NCBI GenBank assembly: GCA_046160485.1
Contig: JBJXGV010000038.1
Location: 9,618-73,617, forward strand
Length of the DNA stretch: 64,000 bases
Direction of reading: 5' to 3'
From: JBJXGV01 sp046160485
Lineage (GTDB): Bacteria; Orphanbacterota; Orphanbacteria; JBJXGV01
Shown here: positions 17,147-25,006 of the stretch, piece by piece
Numbering within the stretch: the stretch's first letter is position 1
Layout: every line of letters begins with the position of its first letter
Translations under genes and position numbers: made by a program
The notes under the pieces: generated by a model
Told to the model about the DNA's origin: nothing
The model's input: only the letters and a program-made list of their open reading frames with translations
Databases searched by the model: none

Positions 17147-18046
17147 CTACTTCCCGCGCAACATCGCTTCGATCACGTAGCGGGCGATACGCGGGTTCTC
17201 GCGGAGGCGGCGGAGCGAGTAGGCATACCAGAGCGGACCGAACGGAACGTAGACGCGAAGACGATGACCGGCGCTTACCAGAATGCGCCGCATTTCTTCG
17301 TCGACACCGAGCAACATTTGAAACTCGTACTTGTCCTTGGTGAGGCCGAGGTTCTCCGCGGCACGCAGGCCTTCCCACACGAGGCGTTCGTCGTGCGTCG
17401 CGATCGCCACGTAGCAGCCGCGCGTCATGAGCGTGTTGACGAGGTGCATGTAGTTACGCCGCACGATCTCGGGATCCTTGTACGCGATCGCGCGCGGCTC
17501 GATGTAGATGCCCTTGCAGACGCGCACGTTCGTGCCTTCGGCCGCGAGCGCGACGACATCGTCGTAGCTCCGCCGCAAGTACGCCTGGATCACGATGCCG
17601 ACCTTCTCGTAGTCGCGCCGCACCTTGCGGAACAGCTCGAGCGTCACGGACGTGCACGACGAGTCTTCCATGTCGACGCGCACGAAGATGTCGTGGCTCT
17701 TCGCCGCCGCGAGAATCTTGCGCAGGTTTTCCTCGCAGAGATCGCGGTCGATCTGCAAACCGAGCTGCGTGAGCTTCACCGAGATGTTCGTGTTGAGGCC
17801 GGCGCGCGCCGTTTCGTCGAGCACCGCGATGAACGAGCGCACCGCTACGGTCGCCTCCTCGGGCTTGTGCACGTGTTCGCCGAGAACGCACGCCGTCGCG
17901 ACGGCGCCTTCCTTGTTGAGCGCCGCGATCGTCCGCGCCATTTCCGCGATCGATTCGCCCGCGACGTAGCGCTTCGACACGCCGCGCACGATCGGCTTCG
18001 GCACGAACGGAAGCGTCGAGACGAGCGCGCGGTCGAAGAGGCTCAC
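17147..18046 (-). CDS. proline dehydrogenase
   Basis: Monofunctional FAD-dependent proline dehydrogenase of 299 residues, oxidising proline to pyrroline-5-carboxylate at the membrane. It shows the barrel motifs of the family: NTNISVKLTQLGLQID, FVRVDMEDSSCT, IVIQAYLRRSYDD, NVRVCKGIYIEP, YVAIATHDERLV, KYEFQMLLGV and a final RVYVPFGPLWYAY with RLRENP. GTG 18046 overlaps the TGA of pyrD (GTGA), so translation is coupled to that gene. No pyrroline-5-carboxylate dehydrogenase is in the window. Confidence 0.93.
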   Translation of the reverse strand: MSLFDRALVSTLPFVPKPIVRGVSKRYVAGESIAEMARTIAALNKEGAVATACVLGEHVHKPEEATVAVRSFIAVLDETARAGLNTNISVKLTQLGLQIDRDLCEENLRKILAAAKSHDIFVRVDMEDSSCTSVTLELFRKVRRDYEKVGIVIQAYLRRSYDDVVALAAEGTNVRVCKGIYIEPRAIAYKDPEIVRRNYMHLVNTLMTRGCYVAIATHDERLVWEGLRAAENLGLTKDKYEFQMLLGVDEEMRRILVSAGHRLRVYVPFGPLWYAYSLRRLRENPRIARYVIEAMLRGK

Positions 18047-19146
18047 GCGCGCTCCGGCGCACTCGCGGCGAGCGCGTCGAGGATGCGGCCAATGAGCCCC
18101 GGGCCTTCGTAGATGAGCCCGGTGTAGAGCTGGATCAGATCGGCGCCCGCGTCGAGGCGCGCGCGTGCATCCGCGGCTGACATGATGCCGCCGACGCCGA
18201 TGAGCGCAAGCCGCGAGCCGGCGCGCGAACGAGCGCGCGCGATCGCCGCCTGCGCGCTCTCGCGAATCGGCGCGCCCGACAACCCGTACCGCGCCTGCGA
18301 GAGCAAACCCGCGCGCTCGACGGGAAGCGTATTCGTCAGCACGAGCCCAGCGAGCCCGCGCGCCACGGCGATCTCGACGATCTCGTCGATGAGCGTGGGG
18401 TCGAGATCGGGCGAGAGTTTCGCGAAGAGCGGGCGTGCCGCGTGGCCGTCGCGCGCCGCGAGTTCCGCGTTGGCGCGCGCCACGGAATCGAGTAGCGCGT
18501 CGATCCGCCCCGACTCCTGAAGACGCGTGAGCCCCGGCGTGTTCGGCGAACTCACGTTGACGACGATGAAATCCGCGTGCGGTGTCGCGTGCGCGAGACA
18601 AGCGACGTAGTCCGCCGCGGCGTCCTCGACCGCAGTCTCGCGCATCTTGCCGATGCTGATCGCGATCGGAACCGCGACGGCGCGCCACGCGGCCGACGCC
18701 TTCACCTCCGCGACGCGGCCCGCGACGAGAGCGGCGCCCGCGTTCGGAAACCCGAGCGCGTTCGCGAGCGCGCGCTCGCGCGGCATGCGCGCCACGCGCG
18801 GCGGCGGATTGCCGGCCTGCGCGCGCGGCGTGATCGTCCCGATCTCGAGGAAGCCGAAGCCGAGCGCCGCCAGACCCGGCAGCGCGAGCGCGTCTTTGTC
18901 GTAGCCGGCCGCGAGGCCGACCGGATTCGGGAAGCGGATTCCGGCGATGGTGCGCGCGAGCCGATCCGCGGCGCGCGATGAACGCGGTGCGCCGCTCGCA
19001 GCGCCGAGCAGCGCGGTGCGAGGGCCGATCACCTTCAAAAGCGCGAGGGTCACGCGATGTGCCTTTTCCGGTTCGAGCGCGAATACGAACGGACGGAGCC
19101 AACGATAGAGGCCACACGATTCCGCCGGCAGGCTGCCTCTACTCAT
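18043..19146 (-). CDS. pyrD: dihydroorotate dehydrogenase (quinone), class 2
   Basis: Membrane-associated flavoenzyme of pyrimidine synthesis, about 367 residues. The class 2 N-terminal membrane helix pair is visible (LYRWLRPFVFALEPEKAHRV). FMN/substrate motifs include NPVGLAAGYDKDA, FLEIGTITPRAQAGNP, NALGFPNAG, FIVVNVSSPNTPGL with the catalytic Ser, FAKLSPDLD, LTNTLP and LIGVGGIMSAADA, ending in LYTGLIYEGPGL. ATG 19146 is preferred over an upstream in-frame start because class 2 enzymes begin just before the YRxLRP helix; there is no strong ribosome site for either. Coupled to proline dehydrogenase by a 4-nt overlap; both feed electrons to quinone. Confidence 0.94.
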   Translation of the reverse strand: MSRGSLPAESCGLYRWLRPFVFALEPEKAHRVTLALLKVIGPRTALLGAASGAPRSSRAADRLARTIAGIRFPNPVGLAAGYDKDALALPGLAALGFGFLEIGTITPRAQAGNPPPRVARMPRERALANALGFPNAGAALVAGRVAEVKASAAWRAVAVPIAISIGKMRETAVEDAAADYVACLAHATPHADFIVVNVSSPNTPGLTRLQESGRIDALLDSVARANAELAARDGHAARPLFAKLSPDLDPTLIDEIVEIAVARGLAGLVLTNTLPVERAGLLSQARYGLSGAPIRESAQAAIARARSRAGSRLALIGVGGIMSAADARARLDAGADLIQLYTGLIYEGPGLIGRILDALAASAPERA

Positions 19147-19320
19147 TCGACGGGCAACGCTAGCACCCGGCGCGCGCAAGGGTCAAGGACTCGCGCGTGA
19201 AACTCGCGCGCGTCACGCGGGCACCGGGCGCGCGATCGCAAGCAGCGCGCGCCCGCCGGGCGTCCCGCCTCCAACGCACTTCTCGTTGACGCGAAGGCGG
19301 GCGTCTGATACTTGAGCGTC

Positions 19321-20076
19321 ATGGGAACCCTCGACGGGAAGTTTGCGCTCATCACGGGCGGCTCGCGCGGCATCGGACGCGCGGCGGCGGCGCGTCTCGC
19401 GGACGCAGGCGCGGCCGTCGCGTTCACGTGGCTATCGAATCGCGCCGGCGCCGACGAAACGGAAGCCCTGCTTCGAGACAAGACAGCGAACGTCCTCTCG
19501 ATCCGCGCGAACGTCGGCAATGAGGAACACCTCGACAAAGTCTTCGCCGAGGTGCGCGAGGCGTTCGGCGCGCTCGACATCTTCGTGTCGAACGCTGCGT
19601 CGGGAATCATGAAGCCCGCGGTCGAGCTCACTGAGAAGGATTGGGCGCGATCGATGGACGTCAACGCGCTCGCTCTCTTGCGTGGTGCGCAGCGCGCGGT
19701 GCCGCTCATGCGCGGGCGCGACGCGCGCATCCTCGCGATTTCGAGCAGCGGCGCGATGCGCGTCATACGGGACTACGCGGCGGTCGGCGCGTCGAAGGCC
19801 GCGCTCGAAGCGCTCGTCCGTTATCTCGCGGCAGAACTCGCGCCGCAAGGCATCGTCGTCAACGCGGTCAGCGCCGGTGTGACCGATACCAACTCGCTGC
19901 GCTTTCTCACCGGCTGGGAGGACTTGCTGCACGACACCGCGACGCGCACTCCGGCCGGCCGCCCCGGCACGCCCGCGGACATCGCCGACATCATCTACCT
20001 GCTCTCGCTTCCCGAGGCGCGCTGGATCGTCGGCCAGACGATCATCGCGGACGGCGGCCACTCGCTTCTCGCGTAG
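19321..20076 (+). CDS. fabL: enoyl-ACP reductase III (FabL-like SDR)
   Basis: Short-chain dehydrogenase of 251 residues that most resembles Bacillus-type FabL, the NADPH-dependent enoyl-ACP reductase of fatty-acid elongation. The Rossmann motif is GGSRGIGRAAAARLADAG. FabL-typical phrases follow: FVSNAASGIMKPAVEL, MDVNALALLRGAQ, DYAAVGASKAALEALVRYL (Tyr-x6-Lys catalytic pair), IVVNAVSAGVTDT and GQTIIADGGHSLL. The Y-x6-K spacing is the FabL/FabI-type arrangement, not the Y-x3-K of ordinary SDRs. ATG 19321 is taken; a TTG three codons upstream is possible. The assignment rests on family resemblance. Confidence 0.82.
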   Translation: MGTLDGKFALITGGSRGIGRAAAARLADAGAAVAFTWLSNRAGADETEALLRDKTANVLSIRANVGNEEHLDKVFAEVREAFGALDIFVSNAASGIMKPAVELTEKDWARSMDVNALALLRGAQRAVPLMRGRDARILAISSSGAMRVIRDYAAVGASKAALEALVRYLAAELAPQGIVVNAVSAGVTDTNSLRFLTGWEDLLHDTATRTPAGRPGTPADIADIIYLLSLPEARWIVGQTIIADGGHSLLA

Positions 20077-20084
20077 CGTCGGCT

Positions 20085-20222
20085 CGTTAGAGACTGCCGC
20101 CGAGTTTGTGAGCCCTCCGGCGCGGCGGCGCGAGCATGAAGAAGTTCGCGTTGCGCTGCATGCGCGCGCCGTGCGACAATCCACACGCCTCTCCTGCAAC
20201 TCACCAACATTGGAGGTCCGCT
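20085..20222. repeat. leader region duplicated at 23345-23482 (copy A)
   Basis: This 138-bp non-coding stretch before the first cysteine-rich gene is nearly identical, in the same register (offset 3260), to 23345-23482 before the third. The shared part includes GTGCGACAATCC, CTCACCAACATTGGAGGTCC and the ribosome site. Similarity continues into the coding sequence. It marks one border of the segmental duplication described in the findings. Confidence 0.85.
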
Positions 20223-21068
20223 ATGATCCTCCGAAGCACCGTCGCCGCCGCCCTCGCACTGCTCTTCGCGTCACTCCCAGCGACCACTCACGGGCTCGAA
20301 CCCTACGCGATCAAGGAGGGAAGCAACCAGAACGTGTCGTCGGGCCCATGCGCACTCGCGGGGAACACGAACGGCACCGCAGCGAACTACCGCTGGTACA
20401 ACGTCTGCTCCGGCTACATTTGGATCTTCTCGACCGGCTCACAGGGTGAGGCCGTGGGCGTGTTGTTCGGTGGGCCACTGCAGCCCGAGGTTAACGACAC
20501 GAATACGGTCAAGCGCGCGATCACCTACTGGCGAAACGTCGTCCCAAACTACTTCCAAACGGTCGACGTGTTCGTCGACATCGACAGCAACGGCGATGGC
20601 TGTCCCGACGGAGTCCTCGCAAGCGACATCCGCTTGGATCCCGGCCTCCGCTGGAACTGCTCGAACTTCGACGCGCCGATTCCGTCGGGAATCACGCACC
20701 TGATTGTACGAGGCTGCTGGTGCGCTGGCGGCGCCGCGCCCACCATCGCGACGGACGGGCCCTTCAACGACACATGCGACCCCAACGCCATTCAACGCTC
20801 GTACTATTACGGCATCAACGGCTCCGCGTGCCTTGCGTGGGTCGGCCCCGACGGCACCTACGACAACTTTCTGTACTGGTTGATTCTCGATGGGCCGCCG
20901 ACCGGCGCATGCTGCTACCCGGACGCGACGTGTGAGGACCTCGCGGAAGACGCGTGTGCCGAGGCCGGCGGCGCGTGGAATCCGAACACACCGTGCGTGC
21001 CCGCTTTGTGCCCGCCGAACACCGTCGAGTCGAAATCGTGGGGCGAGATCAAGGGGCTCTATCGCTAG
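20223..21068 (+). CDS. secreted protein with one six-Cys ACC repeat and TWGxIKxLYR-type tail
   Basis: A 281-residue exported protein, first of three tandem paralogs. ATG 20223 follows TTGGAGGTCC. A signal peptide (MILRSTVAAALALLFASLPA) precedes a ~215-residue domain with LEPYAIKEGSN, NTNGTAANYRWYNVCSGY, DSNGDGCPDGVLASD and DPGLRWNC. One cysteine repeat follows (GACCYPDATCEDLAEDAC, then GG and two further Cys), and the protein ends in ESKSWGEIKGLYR. The DSNGDGC segment looks like a calcium-binding Asp loop. Repeats of this kind are familiar in secreted proteins of Eisenbacteria and Planctomycetes. Function unknown. Confidence 0.82.
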   Translation: MILRSTVAAALALLFASLPATTHGLEPYAIKEGSNQNVSSGPCALAGNTNGTAANYRWYNVCSGYIWIFSTGSQGEAVGVLFGGPLQPEVNDTNTVKRAITYWRNVVPNYFQTVDVFVDIDSNGDGCPDGVLASDIRLDPGLRWNCSNFDAPIPSGITHLIVRGCWCAGGAAPTIATDGPFNDTCDPNAIQRSYYYGINGSACLAWVGPDGTYDNFLYWLILDGPPTGACCYPDATCEDLAEDACAEAGGAWNPNTPCVPALCPPNTVESKSWGEIKGLYR

Positions 21069-21203
21069 GGATCGCGCGTAGCGCACCAATCGCGCGCCCG
21101 CAGTGGGGCAGCGCAAGACCGAAAACGCGATTGAACGCCGCGCGCTCGCGTGAGACAATGCCCGGGCCGCTCCCGAATCTCACCAAATCTTAGGAGGTCC
21201 ACG

Positions 21204-23069
21204 ATGTTCCTCCGCACGATCGTCTCCACCGCGCTCGCATTCCTCTTCGCGTTCTCTCCGACGACCGCCAACGCGCTCGAAGCAACGCCGTTCAAGGAAA
21301 GCCGCGGCGCCGACCTCTCGCAGGGCCCGTGCGCGCTCGCAACCAACACGAACGGCACCGCCGCGAACTACCGCTGGTACAACGTCTGCTCGGGCTACAT
21401 CTGGATCTTCGCCAGTCTGACCGACGGCGAGAGCAATGGCGTTCTCTATGGCGGCCCTTTGCAGCCTGCAGTCAACGATGCAAACACCGTCAAGCGTGCG
21501 ATTACGTACTTTCGAAACGTCGTTCAAAACTATTCGCAGACGGTGGACGTGTTTCTCGACTCCGACTCGAACGGTGACGGCTGTCCCGACGCCGTCCTGG
21601 CGAGCGACCTCAATCTCGATCCTGGGTTGCGATGGAACTGCTCGGAGTTCAACTCATCGATCCCACCGGGCGTCACGCACGTCATTGTTCGAACGGTTCA
21701 TCACGGTGGTGCGTCGCCGACATGGGCGACCGACGGACCTTTTACCGACGTGTGCGATCCCGATCCGATTCAGCGCTCCTACTACTACGGCATAAATGGC
21801 TCCGCCTGTACGCCGTGGGACGGCCCAACCGCGCGCACGGACAATTTCCTCGGATGGCTTATCGTCGACGGCACTCCGGGCCCTCCCGTTCCAGTCGCGT
21901 GTTGCTTAGCGGACGGTTCGTGCCAGGATGTGACGCCCGACGAGTGCATCGCGATCGGCGGAGTCCCAAACACGCTCGGTTCGACGTGTGCGACCGTCGC
22001 GTGCCCGCAGCCGCCCGCGCCCCAGGCGTGCTGCTTTACCAACGGCTCGTGCAGCGATCTCTTCGCGAACGCATGCACAGCCCAGGGAGGAACGCCGCAG
22101 GGCGCCGGCACGAACTGCGCAACGTTCAGCTGTCCGCAGCCGCCGCCGCCGCAGGCGTGCTGCTTCGCGAACGGAAACTGCAGCGATGTTTTGCCCAACA
22201 CATGCAGCGCGTCCGGCGGAATTCCGCAAGGAAGCGGCACGAACTGCGCGACGACTGTGTGCCTCGGTTCAATCCCAATTGCGTGCTGCTTCAACGACGG
22301 GACGTGCGCCGACCTGACGCCATTTGAGTGCGCCATCGCGGGTGGTGCGCCTGAAGGCTCGGGATCGAGCTGCGCGACCACGCCGTGCCCGCCACCAGAG
22401 GCGTGCTGCCTCCCTGATGGGACATGCGCCGATATGCTGGTGTCACTCTGCTTGGCCGGCGGCGGCGCACCGCTGGGCGCGGGAACGTCGTGCGCGACCA
22501 CATTGTGCTCGGCAACGGAGGCGTGCTGCTTCTTGAGCGGTGCTTGCGCGAGTTTCTCGCCCGAGGGCTGCATTGCTCTGGGTGGGATCCCACAGGGCGC
22601 CGGCACGACGTGCGCCGGGGTTAATTGCCCGTCGTCACCGCCGCCGTCGGGCGCGTGCTGCTTCCCCGACGCATCGTGCGCGGTTCTGACAGCGGCGGAT
22701 TGTGCCGCGAGCGGCGGCGTCTACGTCGGCGACAACGTGACGTGCATACAGGCGAACTGTGACGTGCCGGGACTGACGGGCGCTTGCTGCTTCCCCGACG
22801 GTTCGTGCCTGATTCTGTCAGCGGCGGATTGCACCGCGAGCGGCGGCTTCTACAGGGGCGACAACGTGACATGCGCGGACGCGAACTGCTCTGGGCCGGG
22901 ACCGCTCGGCGCGTGCTGCTTGCCCGGTGCCATTTGCGTGCAATCGACAGTCGACCAATGCGTGCAAGCCGGTGGCACATGGTTCCCGAACACGCCGTGT
23001 TCAGACACCGTTTGCACGACCGCGGTCGAGTCGAAGACGTGGGGGCAGATCAAGGCGCTGTTTAGGTAG
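21204..23069 (+). CDS. secreted protein with nine tandem six-Cys ACC repeats and TWGxIKxLFR tail
   Basis: A 621-residue exported protein. ATG 21204 follows TTAGGAGGTCC, and a signal peptide (MFLRTIVSTALAFLFAFSP) comes first. The N-terminal domain is homologous to the neighbouring paralogs (GTAANYRWYNVCSGYIWIF, DSNGDGCPDAVLASD). From about residue 235 nine repeats of 40-44 residues follow the pattern ACCx2DGxCx2Lx4Cx3GGxPxGxGTxCAx3C, six cysteines each. The first six are joined by Pro-rich or short linkers and the last three have the GGVY/GDNVTC variant. The protein ends in ESKTWGQIKALFR. Disulfide-stabilised extracellular rod or adhesin is plausible, but inferred. Confidence 0.85.
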   Translation: MFLRTIVSTALAFLFAFSPTTANALEATPFKESRGADLSQGPCALATNTNGTAANYRWYNVCSGYIWIFASLTDGESNGVLYGGPLQPAVNDANTVKRAITYFRNVVQNYSQTVDVFLDSDSNGDGCPDAVLASDLNLDPGLRWNCSEFNSSIPPGVTHVIVRTVHHGGASPTWATDGPFTDVCDPDPIQRSYYYGINGSACTPWDGPTARTDNFLGWLIVDGTPGPPVPVACCLADGSCQDVTPDECIAIGGVPNTLGSTCATVACPQPPAPQACCFTNGSCSDLFANACTAQGGTPQGAGTNCATFSCPQPPPPQACCFANGNCSDVLPNTCSASGGIPQGSGTNCATTVCLGSIPIACCFNDGTCADLTPFECAIAGGAPEGSGSSCATTPCPPPEACCLPDGTCADMLVSLCLAGGGAPLGAGTSCATTLCSATEACCFLSGACASFSPEGCIALGGIPQGAGTTCAGVNCPSSPPPSGACCFPDASCAVLTAADCAASGGVYVGDNVTCIQANCDVPGLTGACCFPDGSCLILSAADCTASGGFYRGDNVTCADANCSGPGPLGACCLPGAICVQSTVDQCVQAGGTWFPNTPCSDTVCTTAVESKTWGQIKALFR

Positions 23070-23080
23070 CGCGACGTCGA

Positions 23081-23113
23081 GGCGCGCGGCGACGAGACAT
23101 CTTCGCCGCGCGC
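23081..23113. terminator. intergenic GC-rich hairpin (duplicated copy)
   Basis: GCGCGCGGCGA and TCGCCGCGCGC form an 11-bp stem around a 10-nt loop just after the second cysteine-rich gene. It is the duplicated counterpart of the hairpin at 24972-25005. There is no T-tract, so a rho-independent stop is uncertain. Confidence 0.4.
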
Positions 23114-23115
23114 GG

Positions 23116-23343
23116 CTAGTAGAAGACGATCGGATTCGAGAAGAGGAGCGGCGCGGGCGTGAGGTAGACCTCGACGCGCACGAAGCACGGGCGGTCGATG
23201 CGTATTCGCGTTCGTCGCGATAGCTCGATGAGCGTTGCGCGATCGGTGTAGTCGACGTCGCCGACATTGGCGTCGCGACTGAGAACGTCGGCGTCACCGT
23301 GAGTGGCGCCGCGCAGGAGCCGCACTTCAGTGTCCGCGGGTAT
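23116..23343 (-). pseudogene. truncated copy of the C-terminus of the PHP-hydrolase gene at 25007-27025
   Basis: On the minus strand this encodes the last ~70 residues of the gene that ends at 25007: IDRPCFVRVEVYL and PLLFSNPIVFY are identical, and DADV, RDxNVxxVDY and DRATxI are shared upstream. It has no start, signal peptide or catalytic part. At about 23344 the similarity stops abruptly, and the sequence becomes a copy of 20085-20222. It is a remnant left by a tandem duplication whose right border fell inside the PHP gene. Confidence 0.85.
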
Positions 23344-23344
23344 T

Positions 23345-23482
23345 CGCTAGAAATCTCCGCCGATGTCGTAAGAGCCTCCGCGCGGCGGCGCGCTCATGAA
23401 GAAGTTCTCGCTGCATCGCAGGAGCGCGCCGTGCGACAATCCGCACGCCTCTCCTACAACTCACCAACATTGGAGGTCCGCC
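23345..23482. repeat. leader region duplicated from 20085-20222 (copy B)
   Basis: Near-identical to 20085-20222, including the ribosome-binding site of the following gene. It begins at the point where the PHP-gene remnant ends, so the junction near 23344 is the duplication breakpoint. Confidence 0.85.
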
Positions 23483-24960
23483 ATGATCCTCCGTATCCTC
23501 GTCGCCGCCACCCTCGCCCTGCTCGTCGCGTCACTCCCAGCGACAACTCACGGGCTCGAACCCTACGCAATCAAGGAGGGAAGCAATCCGAACTTGTCGT
23601 CGGGCCCATGCGCCCTCGCGGGCAACACGAACGGCACCGCCGCGAACTACCGCTGGTACAACGCCTGCTCCGGTTACATCTGGATCTTCGCGGGCTTGGA
23701 AGAGGGCGAGAGCAACGGCGTACTCTACGGCGGCCCGTTTCAACCAGCGGTCAACGACGGCAACACGGTTCGGCGCGCAATCACCTACTGGAGAAACGTC
23801 GCGCCGGGCTACGGGCAAACGGTCGATATCTTTCTCGACTCGGATACCGACGGCGATGGCTGCCCCGATGCCGTCCTCGCGAGCGACTTCAACCTCGATC
23901 CGGGGCTGCGGTGGAATTGCTCGGAGTTCAACGCACCGATCCCGACAGGCGTGACGCACGTCGTAGTTCGCACAGTGCATCATGGCGGCGCGTCGCCGGC
24001 CTGGGCGACGGACGGGCCGTTCGCAGAAACGTGCAATCCCAATCCGATTCAACGCTCGTACTACTACGGTGTCGATGGCTCAGGTGCATTCCGTGGGTCG
24101 GCCCCAGCGGGCGCACGGACAACTTCCTCGGGTGGCTAATCGTCGACGGTACGCCGGGACCGCCCGTTCCCGTCGCGTGCTGCTTTGCCGACGGCGAGTG
24201 CCAGGACCTTCCAGCCGAGGAGTGCAGCGCCGCCGGCGGAATACCCAACATGGTCGGTACGAGCTGCGCGACTGTCTTCTGTCCGGGACCGCCAGGATCC
24301 AGGGCGTGCTGCTTTGCAGACGGCTCGTGCAGCAATCTCCTCGCGAGCGATTGCGTTGCGGCGGGCGGGACGCCGCGGGCTCCCGGTTCGACTTGCGCGA
24401 CGACGATCTGCGCTGGCTCCTTACCCGTCGCGTGTTGCTTCACGGATGGCACATGCGCGGATCTGACGCCGTTCGCTTGCGCGGCGGCGGGTGGCGTAGC
24501 GCAGGGCTCGGGTTCGAGCTGCGCGACCACCACGTGCCCCGCGCCGGAAGCTTGCTGCATGGACGACGGCACGTGCACGATGCTCTTCGCCGCCGACTGC
24601 GCCGCATCGAGTGGCGTTCCCCAGGGCGCCGGCACGAACTGCGCGACGGCCACGTGTCCGCCGGCCGAGGCGTGCTGCTTGCCGAATGAAACGTGTGTCG
24701 ATCGCACGCCCGCGGTTTGCGTCAGTCAAGGCGGAACCCCTCAGGGTCCCGGCACCACGTGCGTGACCGTCGCATGCCCCACGCTGACACGCGGTGCGTG
24801 CTGCGTGGCGGGTGGCATTTGCGTCGCGGACGCGTTCGAGTTCGAGTGCAACCAATCGGGCGGGACTTGGTATCCAAACACACCGTGCGACCCAACTCTC
24901 TGTCTCGCCAACACCGTCGAATCGAAGACGTGGGGGCAGATCAAGGGGCTGTTTAGGTAG
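23483..24960 (+). pseudogene. third cysteine-rich paralog, interrupted by a one-base frameshift
   Basis: The frame from ATG 23483 (after TTGGAGGTCC) encodes a signal peptide and the shared N-terminal domain up to YYYGVDGS. It then shifts near 24083: compared with the paralogs (GGCTCCGCGTGC) one base is missing in GGCTCAGGTGC. The first frame stops at 24139. The continuation in the next frame resumes the paralog sequence (WVGPSGRTDNFLGWLIVDG), then about seven six-Cys repeats, and ends in ESKTWGQIKGLFR. Everything except one base is intact, so the lesion is recent, a phase-variation event, or an assembly error. The first ~60 residues match the first paralog and the rest matches the second. Confidence 0.85.
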
Positions 24961-24971
24961 CGCGACGTCGA

Positions 24972-25005
24972 GGCGCGCGGCGACGAGGCATGCTCGCCGC
25001 GCGCC
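24972..25005. terminator. bidirectional GC-rich hairpin between convergent genes
   Basis: GGCGCGCGGCGA and TCGCCGCGCGCC form a perfect 12-bp stem around a 10-nt loop, in the 46-nt gap between the stops of the plus-strand cysteine-rich gene and the minus-strand PHP gene. It probably ends transcription from both sides; neither side has a strong T-tract. Confidence 0.5.
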
Positions 25006-25006
25006 G

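Noticed and set aside
17147..19117. Apparent 656-residue fusion upstream of proline dehydrogenase
   Set aside because: The upstream part is the wrong frame of pyrD; the true start is the GTG at 18046 overlapping the pyrD stop.
21900..22990. Regularly spaced DNA repeats resembling a CRISPR array
   Set aside because: Spacing of 120-132 bp follows the protein repeat in frame; the units are imperfect and coding.
23299..24100. Frame open from 23299 as the start of the third cysteine-rich protein
   Set aside because: Its first ~250 codons are an unrelated Arg-rich reading of the duplicated leader and N-terminal domain; the real start is 23483 in another frame, followed by a frameshift.
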